From Hebobacterum sp964559435 (GTDB lineage Bacteria > Armatimonadota > Hebobacteria > Hebobacterales > Hebobacteraceae), in the NCBI GenBank assembly GCA_964559435.1, contig CAZLHI010000005.1, positions 1-64,000 on the forward strand: DNA of 64,000 nt, given 5' to 3'. Numbering within the stretch: position 1 is the stretch's first letter; every line of letters starts with the position of its first letter. The position numbers and the translations under genes were made by a program. Below the pieces are notes generated by a model. That model did no database searches, was not told where the DNA came from, and saw only the letters and a program-made list of their open reading frames with translations. Shown here one piece after another: positions 17,705-25,009 of this stretch.

Positions 17705-18907
17705 GTGTCACAGCACGAATCACAGGAAGCAGCGCGCGACAAGTCTCTGTCCCTGCAGTGGTGGTGGGTGATCTGGGCAGCCGCGGGCGTGTGTGTGTTC
17801 CTTTGCGGGGCCTTGCTCGGTGCCGTTTCTGGCGGAGGCTCCGCAACCCAGCAGGAGGGATTCCTACACCTTCTGGCTCCGCCTTTCGGCGGGCGCGACC
17901 GCGTGGTCATTCTTGCCGTCGGCGTCGACAGCTCTGAAGGGAGGGGGCTGGCGGACACGATTATCGTGCTCGCCGTGTGGCCGAAAAGCGGTGAGGTCGC
18001 AGCGCTCTCGATTCCTCGCGACAGCCGCGTGCTCGTGCCCGGTGTAGGGATAATGCGAATCAACGCCTCTCACTCCTACGGCGGGCTGCCCTTGACTATA
18101 CGCACCGTCGAGATGCTCCTGGGCTCGCACTTCGACTACTACGTCGAGGTGGATGTCCCGGAGTTGGTGCACCTGGTCGATGCAGTTGGCGGCCTGGACC
18201 TTGAGGTCGAGAAGAGGATGTACTACCAGGATCGGGCGCAGGACCTCGTGATCGATCTGCAGCCTGGGCTCCAGCACCTCAATGGGGAGGACGCCGTCGG
18301 TTATGTGCGATTCCGGCACGACGCGATGGGCGACCTCGGCCGCATCGAGCGCCAGCGCAAGTTCCTGCGGGCCATGACTCGCGAGCTGCTGGCGCCAAAC
18401 AAGGTGACCCGCATTCCAAGGCTTGTGGACGCCTTCGTCGAGACTGTGCAGACGAACCTAGGCGTCCGCGACATCCTCACTCTCAAGAAGCTCGTGGAGC
18501 AGGTCGGGCCTGACGGCATTCGAATGGAGACCTTGCCGGGCAGTCCGCGCCGCGTAGATAGCCTGAGCGTTCTGGAGCTGGACGCCGGGGAGGTCCAGCG
18601 GACCGTCGATAGGGTTTTCTGGGGACAGGGGACGAGGGTCGTCGTACTGAATGGGACAAGCATCAGTGGACTAGCAGCCCGCACTGCTAAGCTGTTGGCG
18701 CAGCGGGGATACGAGGTGCTCGACGTAGGAAACGCTGACCGGCACACCACGACGACCTTGATCTTGGATCACCGGGGCCAGGCCCGGCGCGCGCAGCGGG
18801 TCGCAGGGGCGCTGGGAGTGGGGGTCGTATCGGCGGCGCCGGACGGCGATAATCCGGCCGACGTGACCGTCGTCCTCGGCGGCGACTACGGGAGCGCGTC
18901 TCGATGA
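17705..18907 (+). CDS. LytR-CpsA-Psr (LCP) family protein with LytR C-terminal domain
   Basis: A 400-residue membrane-anchored protein: a short cytoplasmic tail, one transmembrane segment (about 19-43, WWWVIWAAAGVCVFLCG), an LCP phosphotransferase domain (about 68-240) with the conserved arginines in SIPRDSRV and RFRHDAMGDLGRIERQR, and a LytR C-terminal domain (about 300-395, VVVLNGTSISGLA onwards). LCP enzymes attach glycopolymers to the cell wall. Its presence argues for a peptidoglycan-linked polymer in this organism. GTG 17705 has no clear ribosome-binding site. The stop overlaps the rsfS ATG (ATGA), a common pairing. Confidence 0.92.
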   Translation: MSQHESQEAARDKSLSLQWWWVIWAAAGVCVFLCGALLGAVSGGGSATQQEGFLHLLAPPFGGRDRVVILAVGVDSSEGRGLADTIIVLAVWPKSGEVAALSIPRDSRVLVPGVGIMRINASHSYGGLPLTIRTVEMLLGSHFDYYVEVDVPELVHLVDAVGGLDLEVEKRMYYQDRAQDLVIDLQPGLQHLNGEDAVGYVRFRHDAMGDLGRIERQRKFLRAMTRELLAPNKVTRIPRLVDAFVETVQTNLGVRDILTLKKLVEQVGPDGIRMETLPGSPRRVDSLSVLELDAGEVQRTVDRVFWGQGTRVVVLNGTSISGLAARTAKLLAQRGYEVLDVGNADRHTTTTLILDHRGQARRAQRVAGALGVGVVSAAPDGDNPADVTVVLGGDYGSASR

Positions 18908-19302
18908 GCGAACGCGCGGCGCAGGCAGAGGGTGCCGTCGAGCGGCTTGCGGCGAGGCAAAAGGCACTCCGCGCTGAGGCTGCACTGGCCGACAAGAGGG
19001 CTGTGGATCCGGTGTTGTTGGATATGCGGGACATTACGCTCATTACGGACTATTTCTTGATTTGCCATGGCACGTCGAACGTCCACGTGCGAGCTCTGGG
19101 CGACGCAGTCCTGGAATGCCTCAAGGAAGCAGGGATCCGGCCCAACGGCATTGAGGGACGCGACGACGCCCGGTGGGTCCTCCTGGACTACGGCGACCTG
19201 ATTGTGCACATCTTCGGCGAAGAAGAGCGAGAGTTCTACTCGTTGGAGAGGCTCTGGAGCGACGCGCCCATAGTCGACGAGTCGGCCGGCACACCGAGCT
19301 GA
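18904..19302 (+). CDS. rsfS: ribosomal silencing factor RsfS (DUF143)
   Basis: A 132-residue protein that binds uL14 and blocks subunit joining. The family core is clear: DPVLLDMRDITLITDYFLICHG, SNVHVRALGD, then GRDDARWVLLDYGDLIVHIF and the final EEREFYSLERLW. The N-terminal 30 residues are a charged helix. It overlaps the LCP stop by four bases and is followed two bases later by the next ORF. Confidence 0.96.
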   Translation: MSERAAQAEGAVERLAARQKALRAEAALADKRAVDPVLLDMRDITLITDYFLICHGTSNVHVRALGDAVLECLKEAGIRPNGIEGRDDARWVLLDYGDLIVHIFGEEEREFYSLERLWSDAPIVDESAGTPS

Positions 19303-19304
19303 CC

Positions 19305-20003
19305 ATGTCGGACGAACCGACCCTATCTGAGATCCAGAACAGGATTCGCGAGCTTCTTGGCCGCGCGACTCTTCTGCGCGCCCGCGGCGAGCGCCAGCAA
19401 GCGTTTCAACTCGCCCAGCAGGCCCTTGACCTTGACGACGGCAGTTGGGAAGCACATGAGCTTGTTGGTGACCTCCAGCTAGATATGGGGCGTGGCGAGC
19501 AGGCGTTGCAGAGCTACCGCCGAGCGCGGCAGCTCAACGAATCGCGGGGCATTCTCGAAGAGAAGATCGGCCGCGCTGCGCTGGCGCGAGCCGCGCGCCT
19601 TCGTACGGCCAACCTGTCCGAGGCGCTCCTGGACGGCATGGCCCGCCCGTCGGGCCCGAAGCGAAAGCCCGGATTGGCCGCACTGCTATCCCTGATCATC
19701 CCCGGCCTCGGCCAGCTTTACAACGGCGAGGCCGTTAAAGGCTTCATAATGGCGGCGCTGTTCATTCTTCTCTTCGGCCTGAATGCTGTTGGCATCCGCG
19801 GCCACCTGACAGCCAGCCTCTTCTCGTCGCAGGGAATCCTGTACGGGCCGCGGGTCGACACCACAAGGCTACTTTCGGAAGTGTTCAGCGGCATCAATGC
19901 GGTGTGGGTGCTGCTTCTCATCGGGGTCTGGATCTACTCGATCGCCGACGCGGGGATCCGAGCAAGTCGCACGCTGACCTCCGACGATTCAGGGCTGGTG
20001 TGA
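19305..20003 (+). CDS. TPR-containing membrane protein
   Basis: A 232-residue protein of unknown function. The N-terminal half (about 1-105) is a tetratricopeptide-like helical region (ARGERQQAFQLAQQALDLDD, MGRGEQALQSYRRARQL). The C-terminal half has hydrophobic segments, including LLSLIIPGLGQLYNGEAVKG, a motif shared with small TM2/DUF5683-type membrane proteins, then a segment near 150-165 and one near 200-222. ATG 19305 follows the rsfS stop by two bases, so it belongs to the same operon. Possible role: membrane scaffold (inference). Confidence 0.8.
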   Translation: MSDEPTLSEIQNRIRELLGRATLLRARGERQQAFQLAQQALDLDDGSWEAHELVGDLQLDMGRGEQALQSYRRARQLNESRGILEEKIGRAALARAARLRTANLSEALLDGMARPSGPKRKPGLAALLSLIIPGLGQLYNGEAVKGFIMAALFILLFGLNAVGIRGHLTASLFSSQGILYGPRVDTTRLLSEVFSGINAVWVLLLIGVWIYSIADAGIRASRTLTSDDSGLV

Positions 20004-20648
20004 GTGGGAACCCACATGGGTCAGCCACCTGGACTAGCTGAATTGGCGCGAGCGTCGGTGGGCGACAGGGTCTCATTGCCTCAGCCCAACACCCGCGGCG
20101 CTATGTCCGTGGAGGAAACGATCTCGCGGCGCCGCAGCATTCGCGAGTTCGCTCCCCAGCCCCTGGAACTCAACCACATCTCTCAGTTGCTATGGGCGGC
20201 CGCTGGGCTGACGCCGGAAAGCGGCTCCCGCGCCGCTCCCTCCGCCGGCGCGTGCTACCCTCTCGATGCCTCTCTCGTCTGCGAGCAGGGCATGTTCAGT
20301 TACGTGGTTGATGGACACGCGCTGATCAAGCGTTTTGCCGAAGACCTGCGGTCGCGACTTGCCGCTGCGGCATATGGCCAGCACTTCGTCGGGGCCGCGC
20401 CGATATCGATCGTGTTCGCTGCCGTCTTCGAGCGGACGACAGGCCGCTACGGAGACCGCGGCATCAGATACGTGTACATGGATGTGGGGCATGCCGCGGA
20501 GAACGTCCACCTCCAGGCGGAGGCCCTCGGACTGGGCTCCGTGCCGGTCGGGGCCTTCGACGACGAAGCCGTTGCGGATGTCCTCGGTCTTTCGCGCGAT
20601 CAGAGGCCTATCTACATCGTCTCCGCGGGCCGTCCGGCTCCCGGCTGA
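20004..20648 (+). CDS. nitroreductase family protein, SagB-type
   Basis: A 214-residue FMN-dependent oxidoreductase of the nitroreductase fold. The start MSVEETISRRRSIREF is the flavin-phosphate arginine motif, then HISQLLWAAAGLT, the SagB-like AAPSAGACYPLD, and the C-terminal AEALGLGSVPVGAFDD. SagB-type proteins include thiazole/oxazole dehydrogenases, but no cyclodehydratase or precursor peptide is nearby, so a stand-alone oxidoreductase is more likely. Start is uncertain: GTG 20004 abuts the previous stop and lacks an RBS; ATG 20016 is an alternative. Confidence 0.88.
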   Translation: MGTHMGQPPGLAELARASVGDRVSLPQPNTRGAMSVEETISRRRSIREFAPQPLELNHISQLLWAAAGLTPESGSRAAPSAGACYPLDASLVCEQGMFSYVVDGHALIKRFAEDLRSRLAAAAYGQHFVGAAPISIVFAAVFERTTGRYGDRGIRYVYMDVGHAAENVHLQAEALGLGSVPVGAFDDEAVADVLGLSRDQRPIYIVSAGRPAPG

Positions 20649-20650
20649 GC

Positions 20651-20679
20651 TTGACCGGCCCGCCAGCCTATCCTATAAT
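20651..20679 (+). promoter_or_regulatory. tRNA-Arg promoter
   Basis: TTGACC at 20651-20656 and a perfect TATAAT at 20674-20679 are 17 bases apart. The expected start point near 20686 is about five bases upstream of the mature tRNA 5' end. Confidence 0.8.
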
Positions 20680-20690
20680 CGCACGCGAGT

Positions 20691-20765
20691 GCCCCAGTGG
20701 CCAAGTGGATAAGGCACAGGCCTCCGGAGCCTGGATCGCAGGTTCGAATCCTGCCTGGGGTACCA
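20691..20765 (+). tRNA. tRNA-Arg (anticodon CCG), CCA encoded
   Basis: A cloverleaf folds by hand. The acceptor stem GCCCCAG pairs with CTGGGGT (first pair G-U), followed by discriminator A and an encoded CCA at 20763-20765. The D arm has GCCA/AGGC ends, the anticodon stem CAGGC/GCCTG holds the loop CTCCGGA with anticodon CCG, there is a four-base variable region, and the T arm is GCAGG-TTCGAAT-CCTGC. Its last third (from 20743) is repeated twice downstream, at 21086 and 21432, after each GIY-YIG gene. Confidence 0.95.
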
Positions 20766-20771
20766 TCCGCG
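20743..20771 (+). repeat. att-like direct repeat, copy 1 (tRNA 3' end)
   Basis: Twenty-nine bases covering the T loop, the 3' acceptor strand and CCA of tRNA-Arg plus six flanking bases. The same 29 bases recur exactly at 21432-21460, and the first 21 recur at 21086-21106. This is the arrangement left by elements that insert at, and restore, a tRNA 3' end. Confidence 0.85.
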
Positions 20772-20783
20772 GAAGGGGGGCGC

Positions 20784-21032
20784 GTGTACTACGTGTACAT
20801 CCTGAGGAGCATTCCGAAGGGGACGCTGTACGTGGGAACGACGCGGCATGTAGCCAGACGGCTGCGCCGGCACAACGCGGGGTACAGCAGATCAACGACT
20901 GCGTATCGGCCGTTTGAGATCGTCCATACTGAGTCATACGAGACATTGGCAGAAGCGCGTAAGAGGGAGTGGCATCTCAAATGTACGCCTGCCGGCGGGA
21001 AGGAGAAGCAGCGGCTTGCAGCAGGTGGCTAG
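20784..21032 (+). CDS. small GIY-YIG endonuclease, copy 1 (YhbQ/UvrC-N-like)
   Basis: An 82-residue stand-alone GIY-YIG nuclease domain: YYVYILRS and LYVGTTRHVARRL form the two-part GIY-YIG motif with the catalytic Arg in the helix that follows, and EARKREWHLK supplies the metal-binding Glu. Length matches the small YhbQ-like family. GTG 20784 has a strong GGAAGGGGGG just upstream. It begins 18 bases after the tRNA CCA, and its TAG (21030-21032) lies inside a palindrome cluster. Nearly identical to copy 2. Whether it acts on host DNA, on its own insertion site or in repair is not known. Confidence 0.85.
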   Translation: MYYVYILRSIPKGTLYVGTTRHVARRLRRHNAGYSRSTTAYRPFEIVHTESYETLAEARKREWHLKCTPAGGKEKQRLAAGG

Positions 21033-21085
21033 GCCCGCCCGCGGCGGGCCGCCATGGCGGTCCTCGCCCCGCGAGGACCTAGCCA
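21026..21085. repeat. palindrome cluster (three hairpins closed by an outer stem), copy 1
   Basis: Outer stem TGGCTAGG (21026-21033) pairs with CCTAGCCA (21078-21085). Inside, with no unpaired bases between them, are CCCGCC-CGC-GGCGGG (21034-21048), the palindrome CCGCCATGGCGG (21049-21060) and TCCTCGC-CCC-GCGAGGA (21061-21077). The result is a compact four-way-junction, cloverleaf-like fold. It is followed at once by the tRNA 3' segment. Confidence 0.85.
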
Positions 21086-21106
21086 TTCGAATCCTGCCTG
21101 GGGTAC
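21086..21106 (+). repeat. att-like direct repeat, middle copy (partial tRNA 3' end)
   Basis: Twenty-one bases identical to the T loop and 3' acceptor strand of tRNA-Arg; the copy diverges just before the final CA of CCA (TACTAG instead of TACCAT). It separates the two GIY-YIG units. Confidence 0.85.
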
Positions 21107-21123
21107 TAGCACGCAGCCGGGGG

Positions 21124-21378
21124 GTGCCTGTCTACCACGTCTACATCCTGAGGAGCATTCCGAAGGGGACGCTGTACGTGGGAACGACGCGGCATGTAGC
21201 CAGACGGCTGCGCCGGCACAACGCGGGGTACAGCAGATCAACGACTGCGTATCGGCCGTTTGAGATCGTCCATACTGAGTCATACGAGACATTGGCAGAA
21301 GCGCGTAAGAGGGAGTGGCATCTCAAATGTACGCCTGCCGGCGGGAAGGAGAAGCAGCGGCTTGCAGCAGGTGGCTAG
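21124..21378 (+). CDS. small GIY-YIG endonuclease, copy 2
   Basis: An 84-residue near-copy of the gene at 20784: identical from the Tyr of the VYILRS motif to the end, but with a different N-terminus (VPVYHVY against VYYVY), because the upstream junction sequence is different. Catalytic Arg and Glu are unchanged, so both copies should be active. GTG 21124 follows GCCGGGG. The stop (21376-21378) again lies inside the palindrome cluster. An identical body with different junctions suggests separate insertion or gene conversion rather than a simple tandem duplication. Confidence 0.82.
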   Translation: MPVYHVYILRSIPKGTLYVGTTRHVARRLRRHNAGYSRSTTAYRPFEIVHTESYETLAEARKREWHLKCTPAGGKEKQRLAAGG

Positions 21379-21452
21379 GCCCGCCCGCGGCGGGCCGCCA
21401 TGGCGGTCCTCGCCCCGCGAGGACCTAGCCATTCGAATCCTGCCTGGGGTAC
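21142..21452 (+). repeat. 311 bp exact tandem repeat, unit 2
   Basis: Identical to 20796-21106. Ends in the tRNA 3' copy that continues into the sequence flanking the original tRNA (TACCATCCGCG). Confidence 0.95.
21372..21431. repeat. palindrome cluster, copy 2
   Basis: Base-for-base copy of the structure at 21026-21085: an eight-pair outer stem enclosing three adjacent hairpins, immediately before the third tRNA 3' segment. Confidence 0.85.
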
Positions 21453-21460
21453 CATCCGCG
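21432..21460 (+). repeat. att-like direct repeat, copy 3
   Basis: Exact 29-base match to 20743-20771, including CCA and six flanking bases. Together the two copies bound the inserted block (20772-21460). Confidence 0.85.
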
Positions 21461-21499
21461 CCGAGTTGCCCGAGCCAAAGAGAGGGGATACCGGCGCGA

Positions 21500-22330
21500 A
21501 TGGACAACGTCCGCAGCCATTACAACCAGCTCGCGCAGTATGAGTGGGACCGCTTACTCCAAGATGCCTATCACTCACTCGAGTGGCGCTCAACGATGGC
21601 GGCGCTGGAAGAACACCTTCCACACACGGGCCGTGTCTTCGATGCTGGCGCGGGGCCGGGGCGGTATGCTATAGAGCTGTGCCAGCGCGGCTATCAAGTC
21701 TGGCTGCTTGACTACTCCGAGAAGTGTGTAGAGCTGGCCCGGCGGAACTTCGCCGCGCTACCGGCGGCGGTGGCAGGCCGCCTGGAAACCGCTGAGGTCG
21801 GCGACATCCGGGATCTGTCGCGATTCGGGGATGAGAGCTTCGATGCGGTGCTGTGCCTTGGGGGCCCGCTGTCGCACATCATCAATCGGGCCGAACGCGA
21901 GCGGGCCATGTCTGAGCTGGTGCGCGTGGTGAGACCAGAGGGGATGGCCTTTGTCTCCGTGATGGGCTACTTCGCCGTGCTGCGGACTCTCCTGTGCAGA
22001 GATCCTGGCTCCCTGGATTCGTCCGAACGTGACGGCCTTCTCGGCACAGGGGACCATATTCATCACGAAGGAGGATACTGCGACTGCCACTTCTTCCGGC
22101 CGGAAGAGCTGCGGGCGCTGGCCGAAGATGCCGGGCTGGAGACTGTCGAACTCCGAGCGCTGGAAGGACTCTCCTCTGGTCTGCAGGACGCTACCAACGC
22201 CCTCAAGGACCATCACGATGGGCGCTGGGAGGCGTGGCTAGGGGTCTTGGACGCGACCTGCAAGGAGCCCTCGGTTGTGGCCATATCAGAGCACTTCCTG
22301 TACGTTGGCCGACGGCCGAGCGCAACCTGA
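21500..22330 (+). CDS. class I SAM-dependent methyltransferase
   Basis: A 276-residue methyltransferase. Motif I is VFDAGAGPGRYA (about 44-55), followed by an acidic strand end LLDYSEKC, the motif around VGDIRDLSRF, and the post-motif stretch FDAVLCLGGPLSHI. No C-terminal partner domain is seen. The ATG at 21500 has a weak, distant purine stretch; the frame runs upstream through the GIY-YIG repeat, which is not part of the gene. The substrate cannot be predicted; small-molecule methyltransferases of this type are common. Confidence 0.82.
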   Translation: MDNVRSHYNQLAQYEWDRLLQDAYHSLEWRSTMAALEEHLPHTGRVFDAGAGPGRYAIELCQRGYQVWLLDYSEKCVELARRNFAALPAAVAGRLETAEVGDIRDLSRFGDESFDAVLCLGGPLSHIINRAERERAMSELVRVVRPEGMAFVSVMGYFAVLRTLLCRDPGSLDSSERDGLLGTGDHIHHEGGYCDCHFFRPEELRALAEDAGLETVELRALEGLSSGLQDATNALKDHHDGRWEAWLGVLDATCKEPSVVAISEHFLYVGRRPSAT

Positions 22331-22477
22331 AAGCGCATCCGCACGTCTGAGTACGTCAGATCTCACGGGCATTCCCGATGACAGACAGTGCCGGGGATGG
22401 TGCCAGTAGAGCATATGAGCACATTGTGACCATCGACTGAGGCATCTGCTGCACTTCCGTCGCGGTGTTGGGTATTG

Positions 22478-22483
22478 TATAAT
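22478..22483 (+). promoter_or_regulatory. probable -10 element of the htpX promoter
   Basis: A perfect TATAAT at 22478-22483, 55 bases before the htpX ATG. The -35 region is poor (TTCCGT at 17-base spacing), so an activator or another sigma factor may be involved. The 208-base gap otherwise shows nothing recognisable. Confidence 0.5.
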
Positions 22484-22538
22484 CGTGGTACCCGGACGAT
22501 ATCGTGGGGTATTCCAGCGGTAGACTCGGGAGGAGCAT

Positions 22539-23384
22539 ATGAACACAGCTAAGACCGTCGGCCTCATGGTTCTGCTGATGGGGCTCTTTGTTGTTATTGG
22601 ATACTACCTCGGCGGCGAGCAGGGGATGGTCATCGCCTTCGGCTTCGCCTTTCTGATGAACGTCGTCACCTACTGGTTCTCTGACAAGATCGTGCTGACG
22701 ATGTATCGGGCTCAGGAAGTGGACGAGGCGACTGCGCCCGGCCTCTTCCGCATCGTCCGCCGCCTTGCACAGCGGGCCGGCATGCCCATGCCAAGAGTCT
22801 ACATCATCCCGCAGGCACAGCCCAATGCATTCGCCACCGGCCGCAACCCGAGCCACGCGGCAGTCGCCGTCACGCAGGGGCTCATGCAGATCATGGACGA
22901 TGAGGAACTAGAAGGCGTCCTCGCACATGAGCTATCACACGTCGGCAACCGCGATATCCTCATTGGCACCGTCGCCGCGACACTGGCCGGCGCCATCATG
23001 ATCCTGGCTCGCATCGCGCAGTTCGCCGCCATCTTCGGCGGGGGCGACAGCCGCGGCCGCCGCGGGGGCGGCATTGCCCTGATCTTCATAGCGATCTTCA
23101 GCGCTATCGCGGCCATGCTCATCCAGATGGCCATCTCTCGGTCCAGAGAGTATCAGGCCGACGCCTCCGCGGCGAAGCTGAGCGGGAACCCTCGCGGCCT
23201 CGCCCGTGCTCTGGACTCCCTCCGCCGGAGCACGCAGCGTGTCCCGATGGACGCGAGCCCTGCGACGTCGCACATGTTCATCGTGAACCCGTTCACGAAG
23301 AAAGGGATCAGCTCTCTCTTCAGCACGCACCCGCCAGTTGAGGAGCGCATCGAGCGCCTCGAGCGGATGCGGCCAAACCGCTGA
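22539..23384 (+). CDS. htpX: HtpX-type membrane zinc metalloprotease (copy 1)
   Basis: A 281-residue M48 protease for membrane-protein quality control. Two N-terminal transmembrane segments (about 6-25 and 30-48) precede the zinc motif HELSH (His130, Glu131, His134); the third ligand Glu lies in SREYQADASAAKLSG. Two further hydrophobic segments (about 148-170 and 182-205) interrupt the catalytic domain as in E. coli HtpX. GGGAGGAGCAT gives a strong RBS for ATG 22539. A second HtpX lies at 58741 behind a LemA gene; the two differ, so they are paralogs rather than recent duplicates. Confidence 0.96.
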   Translation: MNTAKTVGLMVLLMGLFVVIGYYLGGEQGMVIAFGFAFLMNVVTYWFSDKIVLTMYRAQEVDEATAPGLFRIVRRLAQRAGMPMPRVYIIPQAQPNAFATGRNPSHAAVAVTQGLMQIMDDEELEGVLAHELSHVGNRDILIGTVAATLAGAIMILARIAQFAAIFGGGDSRGRRGGGIALIFIAIFSAIAAMLIQMAISRSREYQADASAAKLSGNPRGLARALDSLRRSTQRVPMDASPATSHMFIVNPFTKKGISSLFSTHPPVEERIERLERMRPNR

Positions 23385-23493
23385 TCCCACCGAAGCGCGA
23401 CGCGGCGCAATTCGGCACCTCCCCACGGTCCGCTCATGGGGGATGACGCGGCTTCCGCGTCGAACACCGGTTCCAGGCAGGATTGGTGACCTG

Positions 23494-24594
23494 GTGACGG
23501 CCCAAGCCTCGCGATCAGTCATGGTGGGCGATGTCCAGATCGGTGGTGGCGCACCGATTACGGTCCAGTGCATGACCTCGACCGACACGCGTGATGTGGC
23601 CGCAACTGTAGCGCAGATTCAGCAGATCGAAGAGGCCGGCGCGGACCTCGTCCGAGTTGCCGTACCCGACGAAGAGGCCGCCGAGGTCCTCGGGCAGATC
23701 AAGTCCCAGATCTCCGTGCCGCTGATCGCCGACATCCACTTCAACTACAAGCTGGCGATCGCGGCCATCAGACAGGGCGTGGACAAGCTTCGGATCAACC
23801 CCGGCAACCTCAGCCGACCGGAGCACGTGGAAGCAGTCGCCGCCGCTGCCGCCGAAGCGAATATCCCGATCCGCATTGGAGTCAACGCGGGCTCTGTCCC
23901 CGAGGAGGTCCGCGCGCGACAGGAGGCATCTGGAGACGCGCAAGAGCAGGTTGCAGCGGCGATGGTCGATACTGCTCTTGGCCACGTGGAGCTGCTCGAA
24001 GGGTGGGGATTCAAAGATATCCTCGTTTCATTGAAGGCCTTTGACCTGCGCTCAACCTGGCTGGCGAACCGGCTGTTCAAGAGGGAGCGCGACTACCCGC
24101 TTCATCTGGGAATCACCGAGGCCGGACTCCCGCCCGCGGGCATCGCGCGATCCGCAATCGGCATAGCCATGCTCCTCAAGGAGGGAATAGGGGATACCAT
24201 CCGCGTTTCTCTCACAGGCGATCCGGTGCTGCAGGTGCGGGTCGGGCGGGAGATTCTGTCCGCGCTCGACCTGGGTGGGGCAGGGATAACTCTGGTCACG
24301 TGTCCTACGTGCGGCCGCTGCGAGTTGGACCTTGCTGGGCTGGCCCGTTCAGTGGAACAAGAGCTGCGCCCTATCGATAGAAACCTCCGCAAGGAAGGGC
24401 GCTCGTTGCGAGTGGCGGTGATGGGCTGCGTGGTCAACGGGCCGGGAGAGGCGCGGGAGGCCGACGTCGGCGTCGCTGGAGGCGCGAGTAGAGGTGTGGT
24501 ATTCGTTGGGGGCAAAGCGATAGGGACATTCCCTGAGGGAGAGCTCGTCGGCGCCCTCGTTGATGCAGTGAGGGACTACCTGGAGTACGACTGA
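23494..24594 (+). CDS. ispG: 4-hydroxy-3-methylbut-2-en-1-yl diphosphate synthase
   Basis: A 366-residue enzyme of the MEP isoprenoid pathway. An N-terminal TIM barrel (VGDVQIGGGAPITVQCMTSTDTRD, then DIHFNYKLA, INPGN, RIGVNAGS) is followed by the [4Fe-4S] domain with C270 and C273 in TCPTCGRC (an extra Cys at 276) and C312/E319 in GCVVNGPGEA. The GTG at 23494 gives the usual N-terminus; an in-frame ATG at 23443 would add 17 residues and lacks a proper RBS. No other MEP genes are close. Confidence 0.95.
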   Translation: MTAQASRSVMVGDVQIGGGAPITVQCMTSTDTRDVAATVAQIQQIEEAGADLVRVAVPDEEAAEVLGQIKSQISVPLIADIHFNYKLAIAAIRQGVDKLRINPGNLSRPEHVEAVAAAAAEANIPIRIGVNAGSVPEEVRARQEASGDAQEQVAAAMVDTALGHVELLEGWGFKDILVSLKAFDLRSTWLANRLFKRERDYPLHLGITEAGLPPAGIARSAIGIAMLLKEGIGDTIRVSLTGDPVLQVRVGREILSALDLGGAGITLVTCPTCGRCELDLAGLARSVEQELRPIDRNLRKEGRSLRVAVMGCVVNGPGEAREADVGVAGGASRGVVFVGGKAIGTFPEGELVGALVDAVRDYLEYD

Positions 24595-24615
24595 CCGCGT
24601 GAGGGAGCACGCGTG

Positions 24616-24957
24616 ATGCCGCGCCGCCAGAAGCCGACGCTGGTGGAGTTCCTGATAATCGTCGCCATACTCGGCATCCTGGCCGCCATTGTGATGCCCG
24701 CGCTGCAGCAAGCGCGGCAGCGCTCTCTGGCTTCCCGGGATCGCGTGAACCAGAGCTACGACGTGGCGCAGGAGCCCACTGCAGCCGATGGCCAGCCAAA
24801 CACAATCGAGGTGTCGGAGTTGTCGCAGAGTCGAGAAAGCAGTGGCCCTGCAGAGCACTTGGGTGCCCTGTTCGCTGTTTTCCCCATCATCGTCGGAGCG
24901 GCACTCATGTTGATCATCTTCGGCCGCCTACGCAGGCAGATGTCCGGCCCGACTTGA
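24616..24957 (+). CDS. small protein with a pilin-like N-terminal helix and a second membrane segment
   Basis: 113 residues. The N-terminus KPTLVEFLIIVAILGILAA is strikingly like a type IV pilin N-terminal helix (consensus G|FTLIELLIVVAIIGILAAI), including the conserved Glu at +5. However, the Gly before the cleavage site and the Phe at +1 are replaced by Lys-Pro, so prepilin peptidase should not cut it. A second hydrophobic stretch near 80-105 precedes basic residues. It lies 21 bases after ispG. GGGAG supports ATG 24616 (GTG 24613 directly before it). Function unknown; it may be a relic or an anchored pseudopilin-like protein. Confidence 0.6.
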   Translation: MPRRQKPTLVEFLIIVAILGILAAIVMPALQQARQRSLASRDRVNQSYDVAQEPTAADGQPNTIEVSELSQSRESSGPAEHLGALFAVFPIIVGAALMLIIFGRLRRQMSGPT

Positions 24958-25009
24958 CGATCGGCCGACTCGGCACACGTCAATCTTCTTCGAGTCGTCG
25001 GGGTGAGTC

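Larger units (their letters stand above)
20796..21106 (+). repeat. 311 bp exact tandem repeat, unit 1
   Basis: These 311 bases are identical to 21142-21452 (offset 346). The unit holds most of the GIY-YIG gene, the palindrome cluster and the 3' part of tRNA-Arg. The 35-base junction between the units differs from the sequence that precedes unit 1. Confidence 0.95.

Noticed and set aside
20772..21460. Insertion sequence or prophage remnant at the tRNA
   Set aside because: No transposase, integrase or terminal inverted repeats; the only coding capacity is the GIY-YIG nuclease, so it is described as a distinct tRNA-linked unit.
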